Assembly: GCA_036563245.1 (NCBI GenBank)
Contig: DATCMU010000012.1
Span: forward strand, 1 to 64,000
Length of the DNA: 64,000 nucleotides
Reading direction: 5' to 3'
DNA from: DATCMU01 sp036563245
Lineage (GTDB): Bacteria; Pseudomonadota; Alphaproteobacteria; Rhizobiales; Devosiaceae
Shown here piece after piece: positions 25,409 through 34,475 of this stretch. The notes below the pieces were generated by a model. It was not told the DNA's origin and searched no databases. It saw only the letters and a program-made list of their open reading frames with translations. A program made the translations under genes and the position numbers. The stretch's first letter is position 1. Every line of letters begins with the position of its first letter.

Positions 25409-27337
25409 ATGGTTTTCGCTTGGCGCAAGAGCCGCGCTTTGATGCTCTCGCTGGCAACGGCCGCCGTCCTGGCGCCGATGTCCGCTTGGGCCTACCAGCA
25501 GGCGCCGATGCTCGATGCCGATGTGGCATCCGGCAAATTACCGCCCGTCGATCAACGCCTGCCGGACAATCCGGATGTGGTGACGCCGATCGACTCCGTG
25601 GGGACTTACGGGGGAACTCTCCGCCGCATGCTCGGCGGTTCGAACGACCACAACTCGATCCTGCGCATTGTGGGGCCACAGGGCCTTACGCGCTGGAAGC
25701 CGGACTTCTCTGAGGTCGTTCCCAATGTCGCCGAGAGTTGGGAGGCGAATGCGGATTCGACCGAATTCACCTTCCACCTTCGCAAGGGCATGAAGTGGTC
25801 AGACGGTGTACCTTTCACCGCCGACGACATTATGTTCTTCGTCAACGACTTGTTGAATGACAAGGAGTTCTATCCCAGTGCGCCCGGCAACTATGTTGTC
25901 GATGGCCAGCGGATGACGGCGGAGAAGATCGACGACGAGACGGTCAAGTTCAAGTTCGCCGCGCCCTACGGGCTGTTCCTGCAAATGCTCGCAACGCCTC
26001 TGGCGCAAGAGCCGGTTCTGTGGGCGAAGCACTACTGCAAGCAGTTCCTGCCCAAGTACAATCCTGACGTTCAGAAGATGATCGATGCCACCCCCGGCGT
26101 CGAGGATTGGCCGTCGCTGTTCCGCCTGAAGTGCGGTGAAGTGGAAAGCCCGACGCGCTGGGGTAATCCCGACCGGCCCACGCTCGATCCGTGGGTGACG
26201 ACCAAGGAAGCCTATGTCGCAGGTGCAACCCGGGTCGTGATGGCGCGCAATCCCTATTTCTGGGAAGTCGATGACAAGGGGAACCAGCTGCCCTACATCG
26301 ACACACTGACCATGGGTGTTGCCGGCGACAACCAGGCGGTGGTGCTTGAGGCGGCGGCGGGGCACGTGGACATGCAGCGCCGCAAGCTCGACGCATTGGC
26401 CAACAAGCCGGTGCTCGCCGAGAATGCCGACAAGGGTGGCTACAAGTTCTTCACCCTGGACAACTCGGCCTCCAATACCATGGCGATCCACTTCAATCTC
26501 ACCGACAAGGATCCGGTGATGAACAAGCTTCTGAACGACAAGAACGTTCGGATCGCGCTTTCGCTGGGGATCGACAGGGCCGAGATCATCGACATCGTCT
26601 ACCAGGGAACCGGCGAGCCGTGGCAGATCGGGCCGAAAAAGACGAGCCCGCTCTACAATGACCAGTTGGCTCACCAGTTCACCGAGTACGATCCGGACAA
26701 GGCCAACGCCATGCTCGACGCCGAAGGCCTCGACAAGCGTGACTCCGATGGCTACCGCCTTATGCCCGATGGTCGCCGGTTCACGTTCAACGTGAACTAC
26801 ACTGGTATCGAACAGCCCGATTGGGGCGACGCACTCGAGATCATCAAGGAACAGTGGAAGCAGATCGGCGTAGAACTGAACGCGACCTCGGTCGAGCGCT
26901 CCATCTACTACTCGCGCGGCGAAGCTAACGATTATGACTTCATGGTCTGGGGCTCTCCCGGCGGTCTCGACAGCTATTTCGATCCGCGGGACTATTTCCC
27001 CATCCATCCGCAGGGTAGCTGGCAGGCGATCCCCTGGGCAAAGTGGTACCTGTCCGGCGGCAAGGAAGGCGAGGAGCCCAACGCCTCGAACAAGGAACGT
27101 CTGGCTCTGTACGACCAGTTCAAGCAGACCGCCGATCCGGCCAAGCAGAAGGAGATCTTCGGCAAGATCCTCCAGATCGCTGCCGACCAGTTCGAGATCG
27201 TGGGTATTTCCTCGGCGCCCCCGCTCTATGGCGTGGTCAACAAGAAGCTGCGCAACGTGCCGGACGTGATCCCCGCGTCGTGGATGTATCCCGATCCGGC
27301 CCCGACGCTGCCCCAGACCTACTACTGGGCAAAGTAA
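25409..27337 (+). CDS. Dpp/Opp-type ABC transporter binding protein
   Basis: A 642-residue extracytoplasmic binding protein of the large peptide/nickel family (SBP_bac_5). The signal peptide covers about residues 1-30 (ending MSAWA-Y). GGGAGGAG precedes ATG 25409. The mature domain shows the VAESWEANADSTEFTFHLRKG start typical of the family. It is larger than dipeptide binders (about 500), as in the branch that binds oligosaccharides. Gene context with udh, garD and gudD suggests oligo-uronides or a sugar-acid glycoside rather than peptides. Confidence 0.88.
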   Translation: MVFAWRKSRALMLSLATAAVLAPMSAWAYQQAPMLDADVASGKLPPVDQRLPDNPDVVTPIDSVGTYGGTLRRMLGGSNDHNSILRIVGPQGLTRWKPDFSEVVPNVAESWEANADSTEFTFHLRKGMKWSDGVPFTADDIMFFVNDLLNDKEFYPSAPGNYVVDGQRMTAEKIDDETVKFKFAAPYGLFLQMLATPLAQEPVLWAKHYCKQFLPKYNPDVQKMIDATPGVEDWPSLFRLKCGEVESPTRWGNPDRPTLDPWVTTKEAYVAGATRVVMARNPYFWEVDDKGNQLPYIDTLTMGVAGDNQAVVLEAAAGHVDMQRRKLDALANKPVLAENADKGGYKFFTLDNSASNTMAIHFNLTDKDPVMNKLLNDKNVRIALSLGIDRAEIIDIVYQGTGEPWQIGPKKTSPLYNDQLAHQFTEYDPDKANAMLDAEGLDKRDSDGYRLMPDGRRFTFNVNYTGIEQPDWGDALEIIKEQWKQIGVELNATSVERSIYYSRGEANDYDFMVWGSPGGLDSYFDPRDYFPIHPQGSWQAIPWAKWYLSGGKEGEEPNASNKERLALYDQFKQTADPAKQKEIFGKILQIAADQFEIVGISSAPPLYGVVNKKLRNVPDVIPASWMYPDPAPTLPQTYYWAK

Positions 27338-27355
27338 CCTGCTGAAACGCCCTCC

Positions 27356-27381
27356 GTGCCGGCCCCGTTGCGGGCCGGCAC
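27356..27381 (+). other. Intercistronic hairpin after Dpp-type binding-protein gene
   Basis: GTGCCGGCCC and GGGCCGGCAC form a perfect 10-bp stem with a 6-base loop just after the binding-protein stop. No U-run follows. It is the third such hairpin in the same relative place in this window. Confidence 0.75.
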
Positions 27382-27408
27382 ACCACACAACCCTCGGCGA
27401 GGTTCCCG

Positions 27409-28398
27409 ATGATCCTGCGGTTCATCCTCAAGCGCATCCTCTGGATGATACCTTTCCTGATCGCCGTCTCCATGGTGGCGTTCCTTCTGATCCAGGCCCC
27501 GCCGGGTGACTATCTGACCACCTACATCGCAAAACTGGCAGAATCCAACGAAGTGCTGGACCAGGCCTCGATTGATAATCTGCGCGAACGCTTCGGTCTC
27601 GATCAGCCCATCTATGTCCAGTACTGGAAATGGATTTCGAACATCGTGTTCCACGGCGATTTCGGAATGTCTTTCGAGTGGCGTCAGCCGGTTGGTGACC
27701 TGATCTGGGAGCGGATGGGGCTGACCCTGCTATTATCCATGGCAACGCTGCTGTTCACCTGGGCCGTCGCCTTTCCCATCGGCGTCTATTCTGCGGTACG
27801 CAAATATTCGATCGGTGACTACATCGCCACCACGCTGGGCTTTCTCGGTCTTGCGACCCCCAATTTTCTGCTTGCCCTGATCCTCATGTATATCGGAGTG
27901 GTCTATTTCGGCGGGGATGTGGGCGGTCTTTTCTCGGACCAGTTCAAGAACGCGCCCTGGTCGTGGGCGAGGGTCCTTGATCTTATGACGCACCTCTGGC
28001 TTCCCGTGCTGGTTCTCGGCACCGGGGCGACCGCCAGCCTGATCCGCATCATGCGGGCCAATCTTCTAGACGAGCTCAACAGGCCCTATGTCGACACCGC
28101 ACGGGCCAAGGGCCTGTCCGAATTCCGCCTGATCATGAAATATCCGGTTCGGGTGGCGCTCAATCCATTCGTGTCCACCATCGGCTGGGTATTGCCCAAT
28201 CTGGTGTCCGGGGCGGTGGTCACCGCGATCGTTCTTTCTCTGCCCACCGCCGGACCGCTGATGCTGCAGGCCCTGATGAGCCAGGACATGTTTCTGGCCG
28301 GAGCCTTCGTGCTCCTTTTGTCCTCTCTCACCGTGATCGGGATGCTGATCTCGGACATTCTTCTCGTCCTGCTGGATCCGAGGGTGCGCTATGAGTGA
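27409..28398 (+). CDS. Dpp-type ABC transporter permease (DppB-like)
   Basis: A 329-residue permease of the DppB/OppB family. It has an N-terminal helix, a periplasmic segment with RERFGLDQPIYVQYWKWI, then five hydrophobic helices and the EAA loop (DTARAKGLSEFRLIMKYPVRVALNP). It pairs with the permease at 28391, with an 8-bp overlap, and sits 71 bp behind the binding protein. It forms half of the inner-membrane channel for the ligand taken up by the 25409 protein. Confidence 0.92.
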   Translation: MILRFILKRILWMIPFLIAVSMVAFLLIQAPPGDYLTTYIAKLAESNEVLDQASIDNLRERFGLDQPIYVQYWKWISNIVFHGDFGMSFEWRQPVGDLIWERMGLTLLLSMATLLFTWAVAFPIGVYSAVRKYSIGDYIATTLGFLGLATPNFLLALILMYIGVVYFGGDVGGLFSDQFKNAPWSWARVLDLMTHLWLPVLVLGTGATASLIRIMRANLLDELNRPYVDTARAKGLSEFRLIMKYPVRVALNPFVSTIGWVLPNLVSGAVVTAIVLSLPTAGPLMLQALMSQDMFLAGAFVLLLSSLTVIGMLISDILLVLLDPRVRYE

Positions 28399-29515
28399 TG
28401 TGACCAATTCACCGGCATCGGCATCCGATCGCGTCGCGATTGCATCGCAGTCGCAACTCGTCTGGTGGGCTTTTCGGCGTCATAAGCTCGCCCAGGTCGG
28501 CCTTGTGGTCATCGCGATACTCTACCTGGTTGGAATCTTCGCCGAAATCATCGCCCCCGAAGACCCCAATGATCAGGATCGTCGGGCGGTCTTCCAGCCA
28601 CCGCAGGCCATTCATTTCATCGATCGGACCGATGGCGGTTTTGCCTTGCGTCCCTACGTCTATGCGATGGAACGCCACCGCGATCCGGTGAGCCTTGCAG
28701 TGACCTATACGCCCTCCGACAGGAAGGTCTATCTGCAGGTGTTCGGCAAGGGCGCGGCCTACAAGTTCTGGGGCATGTTGCCGGGCAATATCCATCTGCT
28801 CGCAACCGAGAATCCCAGGGACAGGGTGTTCTTGTTCGGGGCGGACAGGCTGGGGCGCGACATGTTCAGTCGCGTCGTCTACGGGACGCGCATCTCCATG
28901 TCGATTGGCCTGGTGGGCGTGACGATCAGCCTTTTGCTCGGTGTCACGCTGGGCGGCATTTCTGGATATTATGGTGGTAGGATCGACATGGCGATCCAGC
29001 GCCTGATTGAATTCATCCTGAGCCTTCCCACAATCCCGGTATGGCTCGCTCTCGCCGCAGCCTTGCCGTCCAGTTGGCCGATCTACCAGCAGTATTTCGC
29101 GATCACCCTGATCATCAGCCTTGTGGGCTGGACGGAATTGGGGCGCGTGGTGCGTGGGCGTTTCCTCGCCCTCAAGAATGATGACTTCGTGGTCGCGGCC
29201 CGGCTCGACGGCGCGTCCGAGCCACGCATCATATTTCGCCACATGCTGCCCTCGCTGACCAGCCACATCATCGCCTCGCTGACCCTTGCGATCCCACTGA
29301 TGATCCTGGCCGAAACGAGCCTGTCTTTCCTCGGTCTGGGACTGCAGCCGCCGGCAATCAGCTGGGGCGTACTTCTCAAGGAGGCGCAGAACATCCGTTC
29401 GATCAGCCAGGCGCCGTGGCTGTTCATTCCCGGCGGCTTCGTGGTGGTCGCCGTACTGGCATTCAACTTCCTTGGCGATGGCATCCGAGACGCGGCCGAC
29501 CCCTATGAACACTGA
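28391..29515 (+). CDS. Dpp-type ABC transporter permease (DppC-like) with enlarged periplasmic loop
   Basis: A 374-residue permease, longer than the usual 280-300 residues of DppC. Between the first helix (about 33-54) and the conserved LFGADRLGRDMFSRV segment (148 onward) lie about 90 residues instead of about 30. Long-loop variants occur in the branch that serves large, probably carbohydrate, ligands. The rest has five helices and the EAA loop (VVAARLDGASEPRIIFRHMLPS). The start overlaps the previous gene by 8 bp. Confidence 0.9.
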   Translation: MSDVTNSPASASDRVAIASQSQLVWWAFRRHKLAQVGLVVIAILYLVGIFAEIIAPEDPNDQDRRAVFQPPQAIHFIDRTDGGFALRPYVYAMERHRDPVSLAVTYTPSDRKVYLQVFGKGAAYKFWGMLPGNIHLLATENPRDRVFLFGADRLGRDMFSRVVYGTRISMSIGLVGVTISLLLGVTLGGISGYYGGRIDMAIQRLIEFILSLPTIPVWLALAAALPSSWPIYQQYFAITLIISLVGWTELGRVVRGRFLALKNDDFVVAARLDGASEPRIIFRHMLPSLTSHIIASLTLAIPLMILAETSLSFLGLGLQPPAISWGVLLKEAQNIRSISQAPWLFIPGGFVVVAVLAFNFLGDGIRDAADPYEH

Positions 29516-31202
29516 GATGAACACGCCCATCCTTTCGGTCAAAGACCTCACGATCGGCTTCTCGATGCGCCAGGGCGTATTCGACGTATTGCACGGTGTC
29601 AGCTTCGACCTGCATCGCGGTAAGACAACCTGCGTTGTAGGGGAGTCCGGTTCCGGCAAGTCCGTCACCGCCCGTGCGATACTCAACATGGTGCCGCGGC
29701 CGGGGGTGATCAACGGCGGACAGATCATGTTCGATCCGGACGGCAACGGCCCTCGGGATCTCGCCAGTCTTGATCCGCGCGGCAAGGAAATCCGCGCGAT
29801 CCGCGGCGGTCGCATTGGCATGATCTTTCAGGAACCGATGAGTTCGCTGTCTCCCGTTCACACCATCGGCAACCAGATCATCGAAGCGATCCTGCTGCAC
29901 CGCCAGGTGCACAAGAAGGAAGCGCGGAAGATGGCCGCCGATCTCCTCGCGCAAGTGGAAATCCCCAATCCGGAAAAGGCGCTCGACCGCTATGCATTCG
30001 AGTTTTCGGGAGGTATGCGCCAGCGCGCGATGATTGCCATGGCACTCTCGTGCCGGCCGGACGTCCTGATCGCGGACGAACCCACGACCGCGCTCGACGT
30101 CACGACCCAGGCCGAAATCCTCGAACTCATGCGCGCGCTGCAGCGCGACTTCGACACCGCGATCATGTTTATCACCCACGACATGGGGGTGGTCGCGGAA
30201 ATAGCCGACGAAGTGGTGGTCATGGAAAAGGGGCACGTGGTCGAAAAGGGCGGCGTGCATCAGATATTCGCCGCTCCTGCGCACCCATATACCCAGCGTC
30301 TGCTCGGCGCGGTGAGGCGGCTGGAAAAGCCAGCCGAAGCCAAGGTTCGGGTCGAGGCCGATGCGCCGCCGATCCTCAAGGTCGAGGGCCTGAAGCTGCA
30401 TTTCACCAAGCGGGCCGGGTTCTTCGGCGGCGGCGGAGAAACGACCAAGGCAGTTGATGGGGTGGATCTGGTTGTGCGAAAGGGCGAGGCGCTCGGGATC
30501 GTCGGCGAATCCGGGTCCGGCAAGACCACCGTGGGGCGCTGCATCGCAGGCGTCTACGACGTGACGGGCGGCCGCATCCTATACGATGACAAGGACATCG
30601 CGCATGCCGGACGCGAGGAGCGCAAGCTGTCGCGCCGCCAGATCCGCATGATCTTCCAGGATCCGTTTGCCTCGCTCAATCCGCGCATGACCGTCAAGCA
30701 GATCGTGGCCGAGCCCCTCGTGGTCAACGGCATAGCAAAGGGCAAGGAACTCGAGGGTCGCGTGGCCAAGCTGCTCACGGAGGTGGGGCTGGACCCGGGC
30801 ATGATGGAGCGCTATCCGCATGCCTTCTCGGGCGGTCAGCGCCAGCGCATCGTGGTCGCACGCGCCATCGCGCTCGAGCCGCGCCTGGTCATAGCCGATG
30901 AGCCCACTTCTGCGCTTGATGTGTCGATCCGAACCCAGGTTCTGGACCTGCTACTGCGCTTGCAGGCCGAGATGGGCCTGAGTTTTGTGTTCATCTCACA
31001 TGACATGGCGGTGATCCGCTATTTCTGCGACCGTGTCGCGGTGATGTATCGCGGCCGTCTCGTCGAGGTGGGGGAGACCGAGCAGATCATCACCGACCCC
31101 CAACATCCCTATACCAAGGCGCTGCTGTCTTCTGTGCCGCTGTCGGACCCCGAATTGCGTGGAACCCGGCAACGTCACCGCTACGTGCCGGAGACGGAAT
31201 GA
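29505..31202 (+). CDS. ABC transporter ATP-binding protein with two fused ATPase domains (DppD-DppF fusion)
   Basis: A 565-residue protein made of two complete peptide-type ATPase domains. Domain 1 has Walker A GESGSGKSVT, signature FSGGMRQR and Walker B IADEPTTALD. Domain 2 has GESGSGKTTVG, FSGGQRQR and IADEPTSALD. Both keep the switch His (ITHDM, ISHDM), so both sites look active. In E. coli these are two genes, dppD and dppF. ATG 29505 overlaps the permease by 11 bp; ATG 29517, just after the permease stop, is the alternative. The frame ends four bases into the esterase gene. Confidence 0.93.
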   Translation: MNTEMNTPILSVKDLTIGFSMRQGVFDVLHGVSFDLHRGKTTCVVGESGSGKSVTARAILNMVPRPGVINGGQIMFDPDGNGPRDLASLDPRGKEIRAIRGGRIGMIFQEPMSSLSPVHTIGNQIIEAILLHRQVHKKEARKMAADLLAQVEIPNPEKALDRYAFEFSGGMRQRAMIAMALSCRPDVLIADEPTTALDVTTQAEILELMRALQRDFDTAIMFITHDMGVVAEIADEVVVMEKGHVVEKGGVHQIFAAPAHPYTQRLLGAVRRLEKPAEAKVRVEADAPPILKVEGLKLHFTKRAGFFGGGGETTKAVDGVDLVVRKGEALGIVGESGSGKTTVGRCIAGVYDVTGGRILYDDKDIAHAGREERKLSRRQIRMIFQDPFASLNPRMTVKQIVAEPLVVNGIAKGKELEGRVAKLLTEVGLDPGMMERYPHAFSGGQRQRIVVARAIALEPRLVIADEPTSALDVSIRTQVLDLLLRLQAEMGLSFVFISHDMAVIRYFCDRVAVMYRGRLVEVGETEQIITDPQHPYTKALLSSVPLSDPELRGTRQRHRYVPETE

Positions 31203-32086
31203 GCTACGCCGAAGGCATGAAGCAAGCCATGCGCATCCACGACAAGTTCGAGCGCGAGGAAGACGCTGCGACCTACTGGGCTCAGGGAGCCCCCTTGATC
31301 CCGGTGGAGGATCTTGCCTACACCGGCGGCGGCGGGCAGAGGCAAGCTGCAAGGCTTTACCGAGGCGACCGGTCCGGTCCGGCTCCGGTCCTGCTCTACA
31401 TCCACGGCGGGGGCTGGGTCGGCGGCTCCATTGCGCTCAACGAGCCAGCTGTGCGCTCGCTCGTCGCGGAGAGCGGCTGGTCAGTGCTGTCCGTTTCATA
31501 TCGCCTTGCCCCGCACGATCCCTATCCGGCGGGCCTTCAGGATTGTCGCGCTGCCCTCGAGTGGCTGGACCTCAACGGGCCCGCATTCGGACTGGATTCG
31601 AGCCGGATTGCGATCGGCGGTGCGTCAGCGGGCGCAAATCTCGCGGTTGCGACCAGCCTGGCCGAACCCGTGCGCCCACTGGTGGGAATGATCCTCTTCT
31701 ACGGTGTTTTCGGCGCCAGCCTCGATACGCCAAGCTACAAGACGTACGCGGACGGCCACGGGCTGACCCGAGCCCGCATGGCGGCGTTATTCGAGCAATA
31801 CGATCCCGAGAACCGACGGTTCCACGATCCGTTGATCGCGCCACTCCTTGCAGACGACCTGTCCGCTCTTTCGCCCGCCCTGCTGGTGGCGGCGCAAATG
31901 GATGTGCTTGCTGATGACAGCCGAGCTTTCGCCGCACGGATGCAGGCAAGGGGTGGGCGGGCGGTATTACTCGAGGTCGAGGGCGTAACCCACGGCTTCA
32001 TCAACCGGGGGCGGTTGGTGCCGGCGGCGCGGACGGCGCTGACCCGGGCCGCCCGCTTTCTCATCTCGCTGGAGAACAAATCGTGA
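31199..32086 (+). CDS. Alpha/beta hydrolase, acetyl-esterase (HSL) family
   Basis: A 295-residue hormone-sensitive-lipase type esterase with oxyanion motif HGGGWVGG, nucleophile GASAGAN, a later Asp in AQMDVLADD and His in VTHGFINRG. No signal peptide is seen, so it acts in the cytoplasm. It overlaps the ATPase gene by four bases and the next enolase gene by four, placing it between transport and aldarate dehydration. Removal of acetyl or methyl esters from an imported uronide, or lactone opening, would fit. The substrate is not known. Confidence 0.85.
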   Translation: MSYAEGMKQAMRIHDKFEREEDAATYWAQGAPLIPVEDLAYTGGGGQRQAARLYRGDRSGPAPVLLYIHGGGWVGGSIALNEPAVRSLVAESGWSVLSVSYRLAPHDPYPAGLQDCRAALEWLDLNGPAFGLDSSRIAIGGASAGANLAVATSLAEPVRPLVGMILFYGVFGASLDTPSYKTYADGHGLTRARMAALFEQYDPENRRFHDPLIAPLLADDLSALSPALLVAAQMDVLADDSRAFAARMQARGGRAVLLEVEGVTHGFINRGRLVPAARTALTRAARFLISLENKS

Positions 32087-33234
32087 AGATCGAACGCGTA
32101 ACGGCCACCATATTTCGCACGATGACCCGTCAGGTCAAGGACACGGATGGCCATTCGCACCCGGGCCCGGAGCGCCAGACCCAAAGCGCCCTTCTGCAGA
32201 TTCAATCCAGCGATGGGACCATTGGGCAGGTGGTTGCGTCGGTCGGTGATGTCGAAGAGGCCCTGCTCGAAAGCTTCATGCGCCCCGTACTGGTCGGGGA
32301 GGATCCGTTACGCATCGAGAAGCTGTGGAACGCTTTGTACAAATGGCAGCGTGGATCGAACATGAAGCTCACCGACCGGGCGCTGTGTGCCGTCGAACTC
32401 GCCTTGTGGGACCTGATGGGCAAGGCAACCGGCCAGCCGGTATGGAAACTGCTCGGTGGCTATCGCGACAAGGTGCTCGCCTATGGTTCGACCATGTGCG
32501 GGGATGATATGGAAGGCGGGCTCGCAACACCTGACGACTACGGCCGTTTTGCAGAGTGGCTCGTGCGCGAGCGCGGCTACAAGGCCGTCAAGCTACACAC
32601 TTGGATGCCGCCCATTCCTGGCGCGCCGAACGTCAAGATGGACTATGCGGCCTGCGCCGCAGTGCGCGAGGCAGTTGGCCCCGACATTCCGCTCATGCTG
32701 GATCCGAACCACTGGTATTCTCGCTCCGACGCGCTCTGGCTTTGCCAGCGGCTGGAGGAACTCGGCTTCTACTGGATCGAGGAGATGATGGAGGAGGCTT
32801 CCCTATCTTCATACCAGTGGCTGACGGCGCATACCCCGCGGCTCAGGATCCTGGGGCCCGAATCGATGAGCGGCAAGCACTGGACGCGCGCCGAATGGGC
32901 GGCCAAGGGCGCCTGCGACATGCTGCGCACCGGCGTGTGGGACGTCGGGGGTATTCTCCCATCCATGCGGACCGCGCATCTGGCGGACAGTTTCCACATG
33001 AGCTGCGAGGTGCATGGAACAGGTGCCGGCAACCTGGCGGTGGTTGGAGCCATCCCCAATACGTCCTTCTACGAGCGCGGACTGCTGCACCCCTTCCTCG
33101 ACTACGACCTGCCGCGCGACTACCAGAACCGCATTGATGACGAGATGGATGAGGAGGGCTTTGTCCACCTGCGCGACGAGCCAGGCCTGGGACAGGATTT
33201 GAACATGGAATTCATCGAGGCCAATCGTGTCTGA
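32083..33234 (+). CDS. Enolase-superfamily sugar-acid dehydratase (K-x-H variant)
   Basis: A 383-residue enolase-superfamily enzyme that starts at GTG in a four-base overlap with the esterase gene. Visible active-site residues are K170-L-H172 (VKLHTW), Asp207 with His210 (LDPNHW), Glu233/Glu234 (WIEEMM), Glu260 (GPES) and Asp287/His311. K-x-H in place of K-x-K, and the Asp-x-x-His stretch, separate it from the four other paralogues in this window. It is coupled by eight bases to the glucarate dehydratase gene. A dehydratase or cycloisomerase on a lactone or aldarate is inferred from context only. Confidence 0.82.
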   Translation: MKIERVTATIFRTMTRQVKDTDGHSHPGPERQTQSALLQIQSSDGTIGQVVASVGDVEEALLESFMRPVLVGEDPLRIEKLWNALYKWQRGSNMKLTDRALCAVELALWDLMGKATGQPVWKLLGGYRDKVLAYGSTMCGDDMEGGLATPDDYGRFAEWLVRERGYKAVKLHTWMPPIPGAPNVKMDYAACAAVREAVGPDIPLMLDPNHWYSRSDALWLCQRLEELGFYWIEEMMEEASLSSYQWLTAHTPRLRILGPESMSGKHWTRAEWAAKGACDMLRTGVWDVGGILPSMRTAHLADSFHMSCEVHGTGAGNLAVVGAIPNTSFYERGLLHPFLDYDLPRDYQNRIDDEMDEEGFVHLRDEPGLGQDLNMEFIEANRV

Positions 33235-34474
33235 CGTCCGCATCGCAGAACTCCGCATCACCCCGATTGCCTTTGCCGATCCACCCTTGCTCAACAATGG
33301 CGGGTGCCACGAGCCCCTCGCACTTCGCTCGATCATCGAAGTCGAAACCGAGAAGGGTATTGTCGGCCTTGGCGAAAGCTATGGCACCAGGTCGCTGATC
33401 GACGCACTCGTTGCGCTCGCACCCCAACTCACGGGTATGCGGGTAACCGATCTCAACGGCCTTTGGTCGCGGGCCCGCTCAGTCGTTCGTGGTGCGATGC
33501 ATGGCTACACCGGAACCGAGGCCTTGCTGCCGCGCGTGGTCGCGGCGGTCGAAGTGGCGATGTGGGATGCCTGGGGCAAGACGCTTGGGCGTCCCCTGGT
33601 GGAATTGCTGGGTGGCCAGGTGCGCGAGTCTGTGCCGTTCTCAGCTTATCTGTTCTACAAGTTCGGCCGTCATGCGGGCGCTGCCGGTGATGACGATTGG
33701 GGCGAGGTGCTCACGCCGGAGAAACTGGTCGGCGAGGCCCGCCGGATGGTCGACCAACATGGATTCGGTGCACTCAAGCTCAAGGCCGGAATTTTGTCGC
33801 CAGAGGAAGAGCTTGCGGGGCTGGAGGCCCTCCGCGCTGCTTTCCCGGACGCGCCCCTGCGCATCGACCCGAATGGCGGATGGACCGTGGAGACTGCAAA
33901 GGCCCTTTTGCCGCGCTTGACGGGTCTCGTCCAATATCTCGAAGACCCCACTGTCGGGATCGATGGCAATGCTGCCATCCAGGCAGAGACGGACATCCCC
34001 CTTGCCACCAACATGTATGTGGTGGCCACGGAGCACCTGCCGCCGGCCATCTCCAAGGACGCTTTCCGTGTGATCCTGTCGGACCATCACTATTGGGGTG
34101 GGCTGCTGGCCAGCCGCGAGCTGGGTCGGATTTGCGAGATCTGGGGACTTGGGCTGTCCATGCACTCGAACTCGCATCTCGGGATCAGTCTTGCGGCCAT
34201 GACTCACCTTGCCGCGGCGACGCCGAACCTGACCTATGACTGCGATACGCATTATCCCTGGCAGACGGACGAGGTGATCGAAGGCGGCAAGCTCAAGTTC
34301 GATCGAGGCAGACTGGCCGTGCCAGATGGCCCGGGACTTGGCGTGACGCTCGATCGGGCGGCGCTGGCCCGTCTGCATCAGAATTATCTCGACGCCGGGC
34401 TCACGGTGCGCGATGACGCTGCCGAAATGAAGAAACACTGGCCTGACTGGACTTTTGGACGACCAAAGTTTTGA
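33227..34474 (+). CDS. gudD: Glucarate dehydratase
   Basis: A 415-residue enolase-superfamily member with the glucarate dehydratase signature set. K184-L-K186 is on strand two, ligands are Asp214, Glu239 and the diagnostic Asn262 (ATNM), with an Asp286/His313 dyad and the HSNSHLGIS stretch shared with E. coli GudD. It converts D-glucarate (or idarate) to 5-keto-4-deoxyglucarate, the KdgD substrate. It starts at GTG with CGAGG upstream, overlapping the previous gene by eight bases. The enzyme at 9207 is a second, less canonical member of this subgroup. Confidence 0.88.
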   Translation: MSDVRIAELRITPIAFADPPLLNNGGCHEPLALRSIIEVETEKGIVGLGESYGTRSLIDALVALAPQLTGMRVTDLNGLWSRARSVVRGAMHGYTGTEALLPRVVAAVEVAMWDAWGKTLGRPLVELLGGQVRESVPFSAYLFYKFGRHAGAAGDDDWGEVLTPEKLVGEARRMVDQHGFGALKLKAGILSPEEELAGLEALRAAFPDAPLRIDPNGGWTVETAKALLPRLTGLVQYLEDPTVGIDGNAAIQAETDIPLATNMYVVATEHLPPAISKDAFRVILSDHHYWGGLLASRELGRICEIWGLGLSMHSNSHLGISLAAMTHLAAATPNLTYDCDTHYPWQTDEVIEGGKLKFDRGRLAVPDGPGLGVTLDRAALARLHQNYLDAGLTVRDDAAEMKKHWPDWTFGRPKF

Positions 34475-34475
34475 C

